From positions 1 to 64,000 of the forward strand of contig JABANP010000135.1 in NCBI GenBank assembly GCA_013115135.1: DNA of 64,000 nucleotides, given 5' to 3'. The stretch is from Perkinsus olseni (Eukaryota > Perkinsozoa > Perkinsida > Perkinsidae). Shown here piece by piece: positions 21,187 to 33,289 of this stretch (its first letter is position 1; each line of letters begins with the position of its first letter). A program made the position numbers and the translations under genes. Under the pieces are notes generated by a model that saw nothing but the letters and a program-made list of their open reading frames with translations, did no database searches and was not told the origin of the DNA.

Positions 21187-23025
21187 TTACTTGGACTCCT
21201 GAGCGGCCTTCTGAGCCTCACGATCGCGGGGGTAGTACTTGTCCTTGATCTTCTGGGGCACCTTCTTGAGCATAGTCTCGGGGAAGAGACGCAAGAGCTC
21301 CCAGGCGATATCCAAGGACTGGAAGATATCACGGTTCTCATAGGGACCCTGGCTCAAGAACTTGGACTCGAACTTGTCCAAGAACTCCAAGTACAAGTGA
21401 TCCTCCTCACTAAGGGCCTCCTCACCAACGACAGCCTTCATGGCACGAGTATCGACACCAACGGCGTAGTTAGCGTAAAGCTGATCGGACACACTAGGAT
21501 GATCCTCACGAGTCATGCCGCGGCCGATACCGGACTTCATCAAACGGGACAGAGAAGGCAAGACGTTAATCGGAGGATACACCTGTCTGTTGTGAAGGGA
21601 TCGATCGACGAACACCTGACCCTCAGTAATGTAACCGGTAAGATCGGGAATAGGATGAGTAATATCATCGTTAGGCATGGTAAGGATGGGGAACTGGGTG
21701 ATAGAACCGTTACGGCCTTCAACACGACCAGCACGCTCGTAGATGGTAGCAAGATCGGTATACCTGAACAGCAGCAAAAGTTAATGCAAGCAACAAGACA
21801 TCACGAAACGAGATGGGGAGGAGAAGATGGACACCCTCAGATTAGCATGACCACGGTTATCTTCATTTTGAATGCACTCAGATTACTAAGTGAGAAGAAG
21901 TATTATTTCTCATCATCAGGTGAAACTACTAATGCATCTATTAAAGAGTCGAAGCCTCCCATTACTTACATGTAACCGGGGTAACCACGACGGCCGGGCA
22001 CCTCCTCACGGGCAGCAGAGACCTCACGAAGAGCATCAGCATAGGAAGACATATCAGTCAAGATGACGAAGACATGCTGCTCACGCTCGTAGGCGAAGTA
22101 CTCGGCAGCGGTAAGCACGAAACGAGGAGTCACAATACGCTCGATAGTGGGATCGTTGGCGAGGTTCATGAACAGGACGACATTCTCCATAGAACCGTTC
22201 TCCTCGAAATCGTTACGGAAGAATCGGGCAGTCTCCATATTAGCACCCATGGCACCGAAGATGATGGAGAAGTTCTCCTTGGAGTGATCGTGAATATCTT
22301 TACCCTGGACAAGCTGGGCCTGACGGCACACCTGGGCGGCAATCTCATTATGAGGAAGACCAGCAGCGGAGAACAAAGGCAACTTCTGACCACGGACCAC
22401 GGAGTTCATGGTATCGAGAGCAGAGAGACCAGTCTGAATCATCTCCTTAGGGTACTGACGAGACTTGGGGTTGATGGGAGAACCGTTGATAGGCAAGTAC
22501 TCCTCGGCCAAGACCTGCGGGCCCTTATCGATGGGCTGACCGGAACCGTTGAAGGAACGGCCCATGATCTCATCGGACATTGGCATCTTAAGGGTATCAC
22601 CCGTAAGCTCGATGTAGCAGTTCTTGTTATCGACACCGCTGGTACCCTCGAAGACCTGACCAACAAGAATGAGACAGGGGCCAGCAATAGACGAGGGTTG
22701 GTGGAGAGATGGGTGGAGGGATTACCTGGACAACGGCCTTAGAACCGTTAACTTCCAAAATCTGTCCCTGTCTGGTGGAACCATCAGCCAAAGTAAGGTT
22801 GACAATCTCATTGTACTGAGGGAACTTCACGTTATCAAGGATAACCAGGGGACCCTAGAAAAGCAGGAAAAGAATGAACAATGACGCTGGTGACGAACCG
22901 GATGACGCTGGTAGAAGCATTACCTCGACACCAGTGATAGTCTGATACTCGACACGGGGATTAATGGTGTAATCCCTAGTCACTGCAGCTGCGTTAATCG
23001 CAGCCGCATCCATCTTAGTAGCCAT
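21187..23025 (-). CDS. ATP6V1B: V-type proton ATPase subunit B (non-catalytic nucleotide-binding subunit)
   Basis: Four exons: 23025-22924, 22854-22726, 22655-21970 and 21763-21187. They sum to 1494 nt (497 residues plus stop), normal for the family, with introns of 69, 70 and 206 nt and consistent phases. The protein begins [14 protein letters not shown] and carries the conserved [62 protein letters not shown] and [14 protein letters not shown] blocks. It forms the V1 head hexamer with subunit A and couples ATP hydrolysis to proton pumping into vacuoles and endosomes. Codon use is strikingly biased (Lys AAG, Asn AAC, Ile ATC; few ATA, CTA, AGG or GTA) compared with genes such as GLDC, consistent with high expression. 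Convergent with the EGF gene; divergent from THOC3. Confidence 0.97.
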
Positions 23026-23620
23026 TATTCGGAAAAAATCGGGGAACTACAGCAGCAGGCAAGTCGACAGTGATGGCCGGGAGACTGAAGGAAGGCTGAG
23101 ATGCTTTGGAAGACCGACGTCAAACGTCGACGAGAATCAATTTTAGGCTGAGGCTGCGCGCACTATAAGCGAGCTCAGCTTAATGAGAAAACGCAAGAGT
23201 GCAAGATTTTCGCTCCTGGTCGACTTGCGGAAGTTTTCTGAAAATTTTGCCTTGGCAAAAGTCTATCAAGAATCGTGTAGGGTGGGACGAGAATTGGAGG
23301 TTGTGGTAAGTTGAAAGGGATTGCAGGGGACGAAACAGGAAGCGTGACGTCATCGGGACCAATGGGCAGAGTATCTTCGAGTTAAGGTGTGAAGATACGC
23401 TGAGCGAAGATATGCGCAATAGTGTTAATCAATAGTACTGAGTTGAGTTGATAGTTGATAGCCCACCAAAGATGGATCTATCATGGCAGTTTTGGGTCGT
23501 CGTCGTCGTCAGTCCATCATCATGAACGGATGTAGGCAAGTCCATCCCTATTTCGTAGACCAACACTACAGACTTCAAAACGTATTCAATAGCCTAGAGA
23601 ACTACGCCAAGTTCTCTACA

Positions 23621-25265
23621 ATGGCCGCTCCGCCTAGTAGGGAGAGCAGGCCTAAGGTAACGCCATATCATTCACAGCGAACACAGCAACAGCACCCTTT
23701 GGTCAGCTAGAGGATGTGGACTGCCTCGACTGGACCTGTGATGGTGACCGGCTGGTAGTGGCCCATCGTAACTGCAATATGGCACTTTGGAACGTTAATA
23801 GGGTAAGGGTCATCACGGTGCCTTCCCCCGTACCACTGTAGTATGTTAGTGCATGCAAGAGCGTCAATGGACGGGGGATACCTGGACATGGGCCGAGCCC
23901 CACCCGATAGACTCACACGTGATAGCGGCTGTCACTTTCAACGGCTTAGTGAAGGTCCTGGACACCAGGGCACCGACAGGCAGGGACGGACTGCTGTACT
24001 ACTCGCAGGGGACGGATGGGAAGGACGATACGCCCCTTCAGATTCAGCGCTGAGTTCTCGAAGAATCCTGGCCCGACCGAACCTAAGGGGTTGGAGAAAT
24101 TATTGAACGTTACTTGGCATCCTGATGGTAGATTCTTGGCGGTCTATGGCAGGGTACCACCGCCTGAGATCTAGTTACGGTCCTAACAGCCTTGGTTATT
24201 CAGGCGGGCACCATACAGATATTAGACCCTAGAATGGTAGTATCATCAAGCGCATCGGGGAGGGAGGGCCATCAGCCTGTTGGTAATAGCGCAGTAGTGG
24301 TAGGAGTCAGAGGCGACCGCTGTGTGCAGGTTCCTTTGCCTTTAGTCAGCAGGTTAATGCGGCCGCTAATACTGAGGTATACTCTATATTATGGGATAAC
24401 TACAGTACTACTACAGGAGGGGGGGGACTTATCGCCGCTAGACTATCATGGTAGGTGAAGGTGGTCCCCATTCCCTGTGGGCGGCTACTACCGGAGCACC
24501 CAGTAAAATATTACTCTATGATGACGATCTGGTAATGAGCGAGTCTTAAGTTTGTACGTTATCGAATCCTGGTCAATGTGGCAGCTCCTAAAGGGGTCGC
24601 AGTGCCCTCCGGACGCTGTGAAGCCATCGGAGGTTCTCATCGGCCATCAGTCGACTACATTCACGTTGTCGAGAAGTGGAGATGGACGATTCATGGCATC
24701 AGGAGGGGTAGTAGGAGTATGGGGAAGTGTGGTACTGTATCCCAACCGTCAGGGTGATTCTCTAGTGGACATCTGGTCTGTAGCTGATCTTACCTGCATA
24801 AGGACCTTCGCCTCATCAACTCACGTACCCATACAGTCGGTCTCCCTGAGTAATACACTATCGGACAACGAGGGCCAGCCATAAAGCTGTCTTAGGTCAT
24901 GATGGTAGTTTGGTTGCGTACACGTCATTACCCTCTACAGGGGGTAATGATGTCATCGATCGTAACCTAGTGATAGCTGGTACCATGACTGGCGTAGAGT
25001 ATGTGGACGTTGCTGAGAAGTTCACAGGCAAGAACTCTCGGATACCTCATCCGGTGAACCATCTTGCATGGTCCCCCAAAGAGCATGCATTGGCCTACAG
25101 TATGACTGCTAGTAGTGGTGGCAGCACCGGTAAGGCCGCTCAATTGGGATCCATCGGTACCTTCCCCTGTTGTCCTGTTCAGAGCCATCGCCGAATAGCT
25201 TGGTTAACGTCATGAAGATAGATGCTGATAATAAGACGCTACAGGACTGCCCCATAGATTTTTAG
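23621..25265 (+). CDS. WD40 protein, THO complex subunit 3 (THOC3/TEX1)-like
   Basis: Several exons. MAAPPSRESRPK (ATG 23621; an in-frame ATG at 23522 is an alternative) joins after a GTAACG...GGTCAG intron to LEDVDCLDWTCDGDRL and ALWNVNR. Further WD-type blocks follow: HVIAAVTFNGLVKVLDTRA near 23930, NVTWHPDGRFLAVYG near 24115, GDSLVDIWSVADLTCIRTF near 24755, VIAGTMTGVEYVDVAEKF near 24975 and PHPVNHLAWSPKEHALAYS near 25050. The pair 'S-x-D-x-L-V-x-[IL]-W-x-V-x-[ED]-L-x-C-[IV]-R' and 'V-N-x-[IL]-x-W' is characteristic of THOC3, the propeller of the TREX mRNA export complex. The end is taken at TAG 25263-25265, reached through a very short (26-nt) putative intron; otherwise the frame stops at 25215. 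Middle exon borders are approximate. Confidence 0.7.
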
Positions 25266-25401
25266 GCCACCATCGGATTGTCGCCTTAACGTTTCTCTAT
25301 TATGCACGCTAACTCTGTGTTGTCTTCCGAGTGGCTGCGAGACGGGCTCTCTGCTTCAGTTTTAATATCCGACCGGGTGAGGGTGTAAGGCGTACAGGAC
25401 G

Positions 25402-26481
25402 ATGAGTCAGCAGTCTAAGGACAGCAGCAGCAGCAGCCCGTGGTACCCAAGGTCGGTAATGGCAGGGGACATACCCTCACCAAAAGCTACATCCCTGGGA
25501 GCCACAGCTGCTGCGGCAACATCCGAGATCCCTTCTGAGGAGCGCATGTTCTATGCGAGTCTGTTCTCACACGGTCTGGCAGCCCTCACTGCCAAGCTGG
25601 TCAGTGCCCCTGCTGATAGGGCTAGAATACTGGTAATAGTGGGTTACTATGTAGTAGTAGTGATAGTATACTACCATACAGTTACAAACGTCCACAATCG
25701 CGAAGGCCGATAAAGTCTTTCCCAGCGTGCGTAGTGTGTTGAGGAGTGCCCAAGGCCATCACTATACTGCTGTACATATACACCTCCTTCATATGGCCGG
25801 CACCACCTGGATACGCCATTATCTGTAGGCTCATCATCACCTATGCACCATCAGCCCATCGTTCGGCCCTAGGTACCACTGTCACCTCCGCCCAGTGTTG
25901 GATAGCAATACCAAAGGACAAGGCATAGCATCGACCATACTTTCAGGAGCAGCCGCTATGATGGTCATGTATCCTGTGGATGTCCTGTAATAGAACTGAT
26001 GGTATAGTGTGGTGATGATAGCGCGGCTGCTGTTAGTTATACCCGACGGCTGGTCATGGGCATGCCTTCACGACTGCCCATCACCCGCCTGCGGGATCTC
26101 TACCGTGGCCTTGGCGTTAGCCTACTGGCAGCTCCCATCTACTCTGCTGTTGCGATGACCGTAAGTGGCGCGCCTCTTCCGTTGTTCGCGTTGGCATTTC
26201 TCACCGTTCAGGCGTACGGGTACTGTAAAGATAGGATCCGTGACCCAGTGATAGCTGGTGGTGTGGCTGGCGCCATAGCAAGCGTAGCAACCTACCCTGT
26301 GGAGACCGTACGAAGGAGGATGATGGCCGGACTGCCTTGGGGCGGGCTGAATATCACCCTATACCGAGGGCTGGGTGTGTTCATACTGAAGACAGTGCCT
26401 GAGGTTGTAGTATTATCAGCAGCCTATAAGTACATAGTCAATTTACCAAGTAACTCTAGTGGTATGGATGATACTATGTGA
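25402..26481 (+). CDS. Mitochondrial carrier family (SLC25) protein, adenine-nucleotide-carrier-like C-terminus
   Basis: Starts MSQQSKDSSSSS, 137 bp after the THOC3 stop. Carrier signatures: SAPADRARI near 25610 (repeat 1), MYPVDVL near 25970 (repeat 2) and TYPVETVRRRMMAG near 26290 (repeat 3), the last followed by LYRGLGVFILKTVPEVVVL. The RRRMM run recalls the RRRMMM hallmark of ADP/ATP carriers, but the third Met is Ala and the first-repeat motif is degenerate, so transport specificity is open. Introns: one begins GTAATAGTGGG at about 25630, and others fall around 25790-26045; the frames there are broken and not fully resolved. The final exon, from about 26056, ends at TGA 26479-26481. The protein may be a divergent, fast-evolving carrier. 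Confidence 0.65.
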
Positions 26482-26680
26482 AACAGGTCTGACTGATTCC
26501 TATACCATAAAGTACCATACTCGTATACACTTCCAGACATACTTCTAACGCTATTCCTCCTGTCTTTCTCAACCCTATACCCTTTCCTGAGTTTCTCGAC
26601 AAAACTCGGAATAGTGTTAGTCTCGGTGGGTCGTACCGGTAGGACTACTGTAGTTTCTCTTCTGTTGATTATACTACACA

Positions 26681-29600
26681 ATGAAGGGAGGTGGTCGAGG
26701 TGGCGGTGGAGGGGGCCGTTTCGGTGGTATGCGTTATGGTCTGCCGCCCAAAGGAGACAACCATCATGATGATGGCCTAGAGGGCCGGATGAGCCAGGAA
26801 GCTTTGGCTAAGGTACCGGACGGCGGATGTGTCCACCCTGCGATTCACCGGTCTCTTCAGTATTCCGAAGAGCTGTCAGCTCGACGGTCACTCTACAGCC
26901 GCTGCTTCCTACTGGCTGAGGTCGTTGATATCATCGTACTTGGGCTATTGGAGATCGTGTGGCATGGCAGTCTAAGGGCATGGGTGAGTACTCAGCATCA
27001 CCTTCCCCTGGGGTACTAGCCTCTGTTAGTTCCACTTGGACGTAGCCACAGCCTACAACCCCTCCTTGAGTACGGTCGATATTTGGCTGCTATGCGCCGT
27101 ACGCTTCATCGCGGCTGCTACATGCTCCGGCTCGCAACGTAGGGCTCCGTCGCACTACATCCTGATGGTACCGTTGGTGGTCAGGTAAACTAGAATTGAC
27201 CAACTCCTTCTGTGGCTTCTGTATCGCCTTCGGTCCTGTTCAAGGCTGCCCTGATGGTAGGTGGGAGGAGTCTAGTTGTGTGGTGTAGTCTGTGGTGTCC
27301 CTTCCGTCAGCCCCGTATGCAGGAGTTGAGCTTGATGGGCTTGCTAGGGTTCGAGCTGCTGGTCTGTCTTGTCGACATAGTCCTCATCAATAGACTGCAG
27401 AACACGCTCGGGGTAGTAGCAGTAGAGGACCGCCTCGGGGAGGAGCCGGCGAGTACTGACTGTTATCGCAGGTAATAGAGCACGTACAGGAATTCCAGAA
27501 CTCCCTACTTAATAACGCGGAGAATGGTAACGCTGATGGCGCACTGGAGGAGGCTGAGCCCCAGTATCGTTTTGAGGGCTTGGGGATGTGGGAGACTCTT
27601 AAAGTAAGGAATAGGTTGATGGTGGTGTGGAGAAGATCCTCTCCCCAGGTGTTGAAGCCCTACTTCTGGCCGACTACCCCTGCCACAGCTACCGGAGAGG
27701 ACGTCAGCCACAAAGTGTAGGATAAATAGGACGGTTGGGGACCGTATTCATGATTATTATATCAGTTTCATCAATCGCTGTCGGGCGGTGGGTACCTGGT
27801 TCTGTGTGATCCTGTCCAAGATCTGCAACGTCATATCCCCTTTATACCTAGCCTATGCTACCAACGAGCTCACGGCACTACTCAGCAGCAAGTAGTCCTT
27901 CGACCATCATAGAAGCTCCCACAGCGCTTCTGTCAGGTCCCCGGAACTATCGAGTTCCCTCATCTGGTATATCGTCCTTTATGCCCTCCTCACAGCCCTG
28001 TCCAAGTCCTTGAAGGAGGCACAGTCTCTCATGTACATCAGCGTACAACAGAGCGCGTGAGCCTCACTACTAGGCAGTGGCTGGTCGTGGGTCACCGAGT
28101 AGCCTCTAGATACGTAGAGATCGCCAACCTAACCTTCAAGCACCTTCATGAGCTCTCCCTCGACTGGCATATCAGAAAGAAGACCGGCAACACTGTGAGA
28201 TGACCCCCAGCTATCGAAAGTACCTTCTTCACCGTCATTGTAGGTACGGAGCTTCACCCGTGGAGTACAGGCTGCCCAGATGATGATGCAGGTGGGATGC
28301 TTGCCGCCTCGTTGGTATCATGCCCCTGTTGTCAGTATCTATTCCTGTACCTGGTGCCGACCCTAGCTGAGTGTGTTGCTGTTACCCTCATCTTCACCAT
28401 ACACTTTAACAACGCTCGTCTGGCAGCTACCTGTCTCCTAGCCCTCGGGGTCTACATGTGAGAACCCTAGGGCCCGCTGCTACCCTTGATGCTATCCCCG
28501 CTAGTTACATCACAGTAAAGGTTACTATATGGCGTAAGAAGTTCAGAGAAGGGACGATGGTACACGACAACGAACTGCATGATAGACTCAACGATTCCCT
28601 CACCAACTACGAGACTATCAAGTCTTACTCCGCCAATGCTGGGGTTGTCGGAAGGCCCTGTACGTGTCAGATACTTCGGGAATGAGGATTACGAGCTTAT
28701 GGAGTTCACCAAGGCCGTGTCTCAGTGAGCTCTTTATGTGTGTCCGACGCTGTCTCTGGTACTAAACGTATGCAGGTTCCAAGCATACAGTATGATGACG
28801 CAGGCCTCCCTTAGTATTCTCAACGTTGCACAAGTTGTAAGCACTACAGACCGGAGAGGTCTGGCTGCTGCTCACTGGTGTCTGCTTTAGTTCGTTATCT
28901 GTGCTACGACTATTGTGTCTCTTCTCCTCATGGCTGATGAGTCCCTGGTGGATCATACCGATATAGGTAAGCAACAGCCGCCGCCGCAGCCCTGCCGACG
29001 ATGCACACCAACTTCGAGTCAGGTGCCTTCGTTGCTGTCAATGCGTATGTCCTCAATCTCTTCGCTCCCCTGAGCTGGCTAGGTGGGCCCTTGTTCGCTC
29101 CATGCTAGACTGATCGTCTACTCCCTAGGGACCATCTACAACATGGTCATCAACTCCATCATCGATATGCAGTCCTTCGGTCAGCTCTTGAAGGAGCCTC
29201 ATGACGTGAAAGATAAGGCCGGTGCGATTGAATTGGTAAGCCGACTATCGCTGTCGTGTTGTAAGGGTTCAGCCACTCTCCCTCAGAGGATCCAGCCGAA
29301 TACCGTACAGAATCTCGTGGTGTTCGACCACGTCTACTTCAAGTATCGGAGGCAGCCAGTGAGTCTTGTTATGTCCTCATTCTGTCGATGCTGATCCACT
29401 CTTTGTCGCAGTACTCGCGGTCCTTGAGGGACTGCACTTTCGTAGTGCCGGAGAACACGACCACCGCAATTGTCGGAGTCACAGGCTCTGGGAAGACTAC
29501 AGTTTCGAGGTGGGCCTGTCGTCTGTCGGCCTGATTTGATGATCAGATCTTCGAAATTCCACGTTCTTCTCAGACTGCTGTTCCGTTTCTTTGATGTTGA

Positions 29601-30505
29601 TGATGGTGCAGTCCGTGTTGGCGGGTATGATGTCCGGGATGTAACCCAGAAGAGCCTGAGGGCACAGATAGGCTGTGTACCCCAGGACGTAGTGCTATTC
29701 AACGACACCATCATTCATAACATACGGTAGGTCGCCCCTTCCTCCTCTCACAACTCGCAAGCATTCAGGTATGGTCGGTTGGATGCCACGGACGAAGAGT
29801 GTTGGGAAGTGGCCCGTAAGGCCAAGCTGGACCAGCTTATTGAGCAGCAGCTCGATGGCATGAATACGGTATGGCGGCGACCATGGCTCCTGATGCATAC
29901 AGTTCTCTGGTTGGTAGGTCGTCGGTGAGAGGGGGCTGAAGCTATCGGGTGGAGAGAAGCAGAGGTTGGCGATAGCCAGATGCATGCTGAAAGATACCCC
30001 GATACTGTTATTGGACGAGGTAAAAGCTTTGCGCAATCCATGCTCCTTGAGGTTAGAGGCTGCCGTTGCTGGCAGGCTACCTCTGCATTGGACTCAGCTA
30101 CCGAGCAGGCCGTGCAGACGGCATTAGCCAACCTTAGAGAGAACCGGACAACTATCGTCATCGCACATCGTTTGTCGACTATTAGACATGCCAATCAGAT
30201 TGTGGTAGGAAATAAACGTCCAGAGAAGGAGCCATGCATGTCGACTCGAGCAGGTACTGGAATTCGGTAAGCTTGTCGAGAAGGGTACTCATGAGGACCT
30301 CATCAAGATACCTAATGGGAAGTACCGCAACATCTCTGTGGTGCATCTCTCCTACTACTCATCTGCTAGGTATCGCGATCTCTGGGAGAAACAACAGAGG
30401 GGTATCGATGTGGACCTCCACTCTACGTCCAGCGATGACAACAGCAGCAGCAGCAGCAGCAGCAGTAATCAGACTAAGCAAGCCCCCCACCCTGTTCATG
30501 CGTGA
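26681..30505 (+). CDS. Half-size ABC transporter, ABCB6/ABCB7 (HMT1/ATM1) class
   Basis: Start at ATG 26681 after a 200-bp gap; the N-terminus is Gly/Arg-rich. Exon 1 is 26681-26983 and exon 2 is 27030-27184; many short exons follow. N-terminal hydrophobic segments ([34 protein letters not shown]) precede the standard TMD, as in ABCB6/HMT1. TMD landmarks: [24 protein letters not shown] near 28130-28195 and [15 protein letters not shown] near 28580. [12 protein letters not shown]; Walker [10 protein letters not shown] near 29475; Q-loop VPQDVVLF near 29675; signature LSGGEKQR near 29945; Walker B ILLLDE, split from ATSALD by an intron; H-loop IAHRLSTI near 30165. The C-terminus has a poly-Ser CAG-type run and ends at TGA 30503-30505. 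The class exports glutathione-linked or tetrapyrrole compounds from mitochondria or vacuoles. Some inner exons between 27200 and 29400 are unresolved. Confidence 0.8.
30442..30465 (+). repeat. CAG/AGC trinucleotide run (poly-Ser in ABC transporter)
   Basis: About eight tandem AGC units inside the last exon of the ABC transporter, read there as serine. Similar short in-frame or near-frame CAG/CTG runs occur at 31856-31870 (an intron), 50788-50802 (a gamma-COP intron) and about 56498-56519 (minus-strand membrane gene). Confidence 0.8.
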
Positions 30506-30659
30506 CCGCCTTACAGTTCCGCACCGCCGGCACGTCCAATGAACATTCTGATCCTCATCTTTTGCCCGGCCTGGCCTCGGACCTCTGATAGCATTCGCTG
30601 TTGTGCAGCTATCGACAGTGGCACTGCTAGGTCGGGATGATATTGTGCTTACTACCGTA

Positions 30660-31224
30660 CATCTTGTTTCCAGGAAACGGCGGGGCTCTGCTTGAGTTGT
30701 CCTCTTTCCTGCGACTCAGTTTCTCAGCAGGCCCCTTAGTTTTCATGTCCCTTTTTGGCAATGGTAGCCTCGAAGGCACTGCTGCTTCCATACCACCTGC
30801 TGAGCATGTACAGATCACGGGGATAGTCCTCACTAATGGTAATCGTGCTGCCCTACCGAGGCGGAGCGATGTAAGTTTGAGAGGTCAACATGGCTTGTTC
30901 AGTATGCGGTGGTGGTGATCAGAGCATGATGCTCCTGCTGCTACCATGGACCATAGCGCTCGGGTGTACTCTTCTGCTCCTACTCACATTACCGTCAGTG
31001 AGACATAAGCTTCTACAGGTAGTGGGACAGGCGATTGATGAGTTGTTGTTGTTCTGGTACTATGATTGTCACTACTTTTTCAGAAGCTGGTGTACACCTA
31101 CATCTGTCTATGGTATCTATGTCGTAGGTTGAAGAAGCTTCTTGGGCTAGGCAAGGCTCGAAGAGGAGGCGATGCAACAGCCGGGGGGCCCGATGCTCTG
31201 GTGGGAGCTCCTCGACCACTATAA
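30660..31224 (+). CDS. Hypothetical membrane protein
   Basis: After a GTCGGG...TTCCAG intron, an exon at about 30674 reads NGGALLELSSFLRLSFSAGP and LVFMSLFGNGSLEG. A later exon (about 30922) gives a strongly hydrophobic MMLLLLPWTIALGCTLLLLL. After a GTAGTG...TTTCAG intron ending at 31081, the protein continues KLVYTYICLWYLCRRLKKLL with a basic, Gly/Ala-rich tail ending at TAA 31222-31224. The 5' end is unresolved: an upstream hydrophobic stretch (PLIAFAVVQLSTVALLG, about 30586) appears to belong but has no ATG in frame. At least two membrane helices are likely. Family not recognised. Confidence 0.4.
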
Positions 31225-31518
31225 TACCGGGTATCATAGTATCAGATAGCCTTCATGTCCTGTGTATGCTTGTATTCTATTCCTGGGAGTTATTGCCTCT
31301 GGTCGTCCTCGAGGGAGCTTGAGGCTGCTTACCACCACCATTGCTCTCCGTACGATTGATTTACTCATGAATGTCTGCGTGATGATCATTTTAAGTTAGT
31401 TACAATAGTAATAATACTTTGCTGCATTTCGTATTTCCTAGTTCAGTCAATGGTGATGGTGGAGACGGTTGGTCATCTACAACGCCCTCAATGACTCCGC
31501 TTCATCAGTTCACTACAA

Positions 31519-33206
31519 ATGCATGCCGCCTTACCGTCGCTTCTCCAGACAGGATCTCGACAGCCTTGCATAGCGGCAGCTAGGTCGCTCCAGGCCTCTG
31601 CTCGGTGTTTTGCAAGTCGGGCACTTGGACCAGCGTTTAAACCGGAAAAGCCCAAACCGTGATGATGACGCACAACTGCACTCTCACGAGGGGCATTAGT
31701 GTACGGTTCAGGTTGTTGTTGGACCGGACGACTGACCTGCCGCCTCTCCAGTCTCCTGTGACCTGGAACTACATATACCGGGAAGATGATGTTAGGGAGA
31801 TACGTAGTGCCCTCGAGGCGACGGAAGGGAGGCCTTACGGTGTAAGTCGATGCATGCTGCTGCTGCTGCTGAGCTTGAATACCGACCTTCCATTGCCATG
31901 TAGGTTTATGGACCACCAGGAGTAGGTAAGACGACTGTACTCGAGAAGGCTATGGAAGAGTCTCGATACAAGTGTATAGTCATAGACATGCAACGGTGAG
32001 CTCCTGAACCTTGTCGCCGGACTCCAACGCTCGGCTAGGTACTGCCATTACAACTTCGATGTTTTCATCGATGAGCTTAACAGGACTGATATCCTGTCTG
32101 GTCACGATCCACAGGCTATTGCATCATACTGTACTACTGCTGCTTCGTACGGCTCTGTCTGGACTCCGCTACTCCATAGGCCAGTCGGCGGAGCTTCCTG
32201 TGGTTATCCTGCATGCTGATCTCCTCCGACGATCACGATGGTTGAACAACTCCGGTCGAGGGGTAGCTTTCCTTCGGTAGTTATCGCTAACCCTGCGAGG
32301 GCTGACACCTCTCTCTTCACCTCAGGGATCTCCGGCGAGCCCTACAGGATAAAGGCGTGCCTTTGGTGATGGAGTCCAACTCCCTTACGCAGTTGGAGTT
32401 CTTCGACCAATCTCTCGTCATTGAGGACCCTGACGGTAAGTCAAGCTCTCCCATCCACACGCGTGAGGGCTCTCACCTCTTGCAGTATCTCTACTCGCTG
32501 GCCTATACGCTGATTCGATACCATACTTCGACACGCTGTCGCCCATCATCCTTGGACGCCTTGGCCACTGGAAGGACGTCTGTGGGGGTGGTGATCTATC
32601 CTCGGCAAGTCGGGTGGTGAGAACTAGTCCACACTGGTCGTAGCTCATCGTAGGTTTCTGTAGGCTAACAACTGCTGGATGACCTTCCTGGCTCATCCCG
32701 ATATCGTCCGCCTGCGCGATGGGCCGAGGGTGGATTATATCTTCACGATCAATGAAACCGTACGCTACGTAATCAGGGGGCTGGTGCATTGATGCCGTCG
32801 TCCAGCCTCGTTCCTGGTAGTTAGTACAACTCCTCGGCTCGGAGGGCGCCTCCTTGAGGAGTGTCGGCCCATGGGAGACTCTGCTGGAGAGCAACAGGCT
32901 GCTCGGCATACTGGTCGACAGTGGTGTACTCACGCTGCTCCCTACCTCTGAAGGAGAAGCAGGCTTTGAGCTGGTGATGTCGTCAGGCGTGGTAAGTTAG
33001 GTGGTGGCTGTGGGGCTGTTTGAGGCCTCTGTATGAATTATACAGTATGATATCAGATGTCCCATGCCCTCCGATACTGGTTGGAGAACGCTCAGCCTGA
33101 CCTACACTGGAGGGAGGAATTGCGGTACATACGGCACCTGTTTACTCGGGAGAGGGTCATTCGAGAGCCACTGAGGCACCTAGCCTCCACCACCTCGCCT
33201 GCGTAG
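31519..33206 (+). CDS. P-loop ATPase (archaeal-type AAA-like) with mitochondrial-type N-terminus
   Basis: ATG at 31519 opens an Arg/Ala/Ser-rich, acid-poor leader (MHAALPSLLQTGSRQ..., AAARSLQASARCFASRA) typical of a mitochondrial presequence. An intron (GTGATGATGACG...GGCATTAG) leads to YIYREDDVREIRSALEATEG, the 'R-E-x-E-[IL]-x-x-[IL]' block that precedes the P-loop in archaeal-type ATPases. After another intron comes Walker A YGPPGVGKTT near 31915, and after a third YNFDVFIDELNRTDIL with a Walker B-like hhhDE near 32060. Later exons include PLVMESNSLTQLEFFDQSLV near 32360 and a C-terminal LENAQPDLHWREELRYIRHL, ending at TAG 33204-33206, only 84 bp before MLH1. Its partner or substrate is unknown. 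Exons between 32100 and 33050 are partly unresolved. Confidence 0.6.
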
Positions 33207-33289
33207 AGTGTTGGAGACAAGTTTCTGAAGCACAGCACTTGCGTCATCTCCGGGGGGTCTACGTCCGGCATTGTTAGTTCTTACTCTGT

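Noticed and set aside
22074..22742. Long plus-strand frame (222 codons) opposite V-ATPase B
   Set aside because: Antisense shadow created by the strong codon bias of the V-ATPase gene; no independent support.
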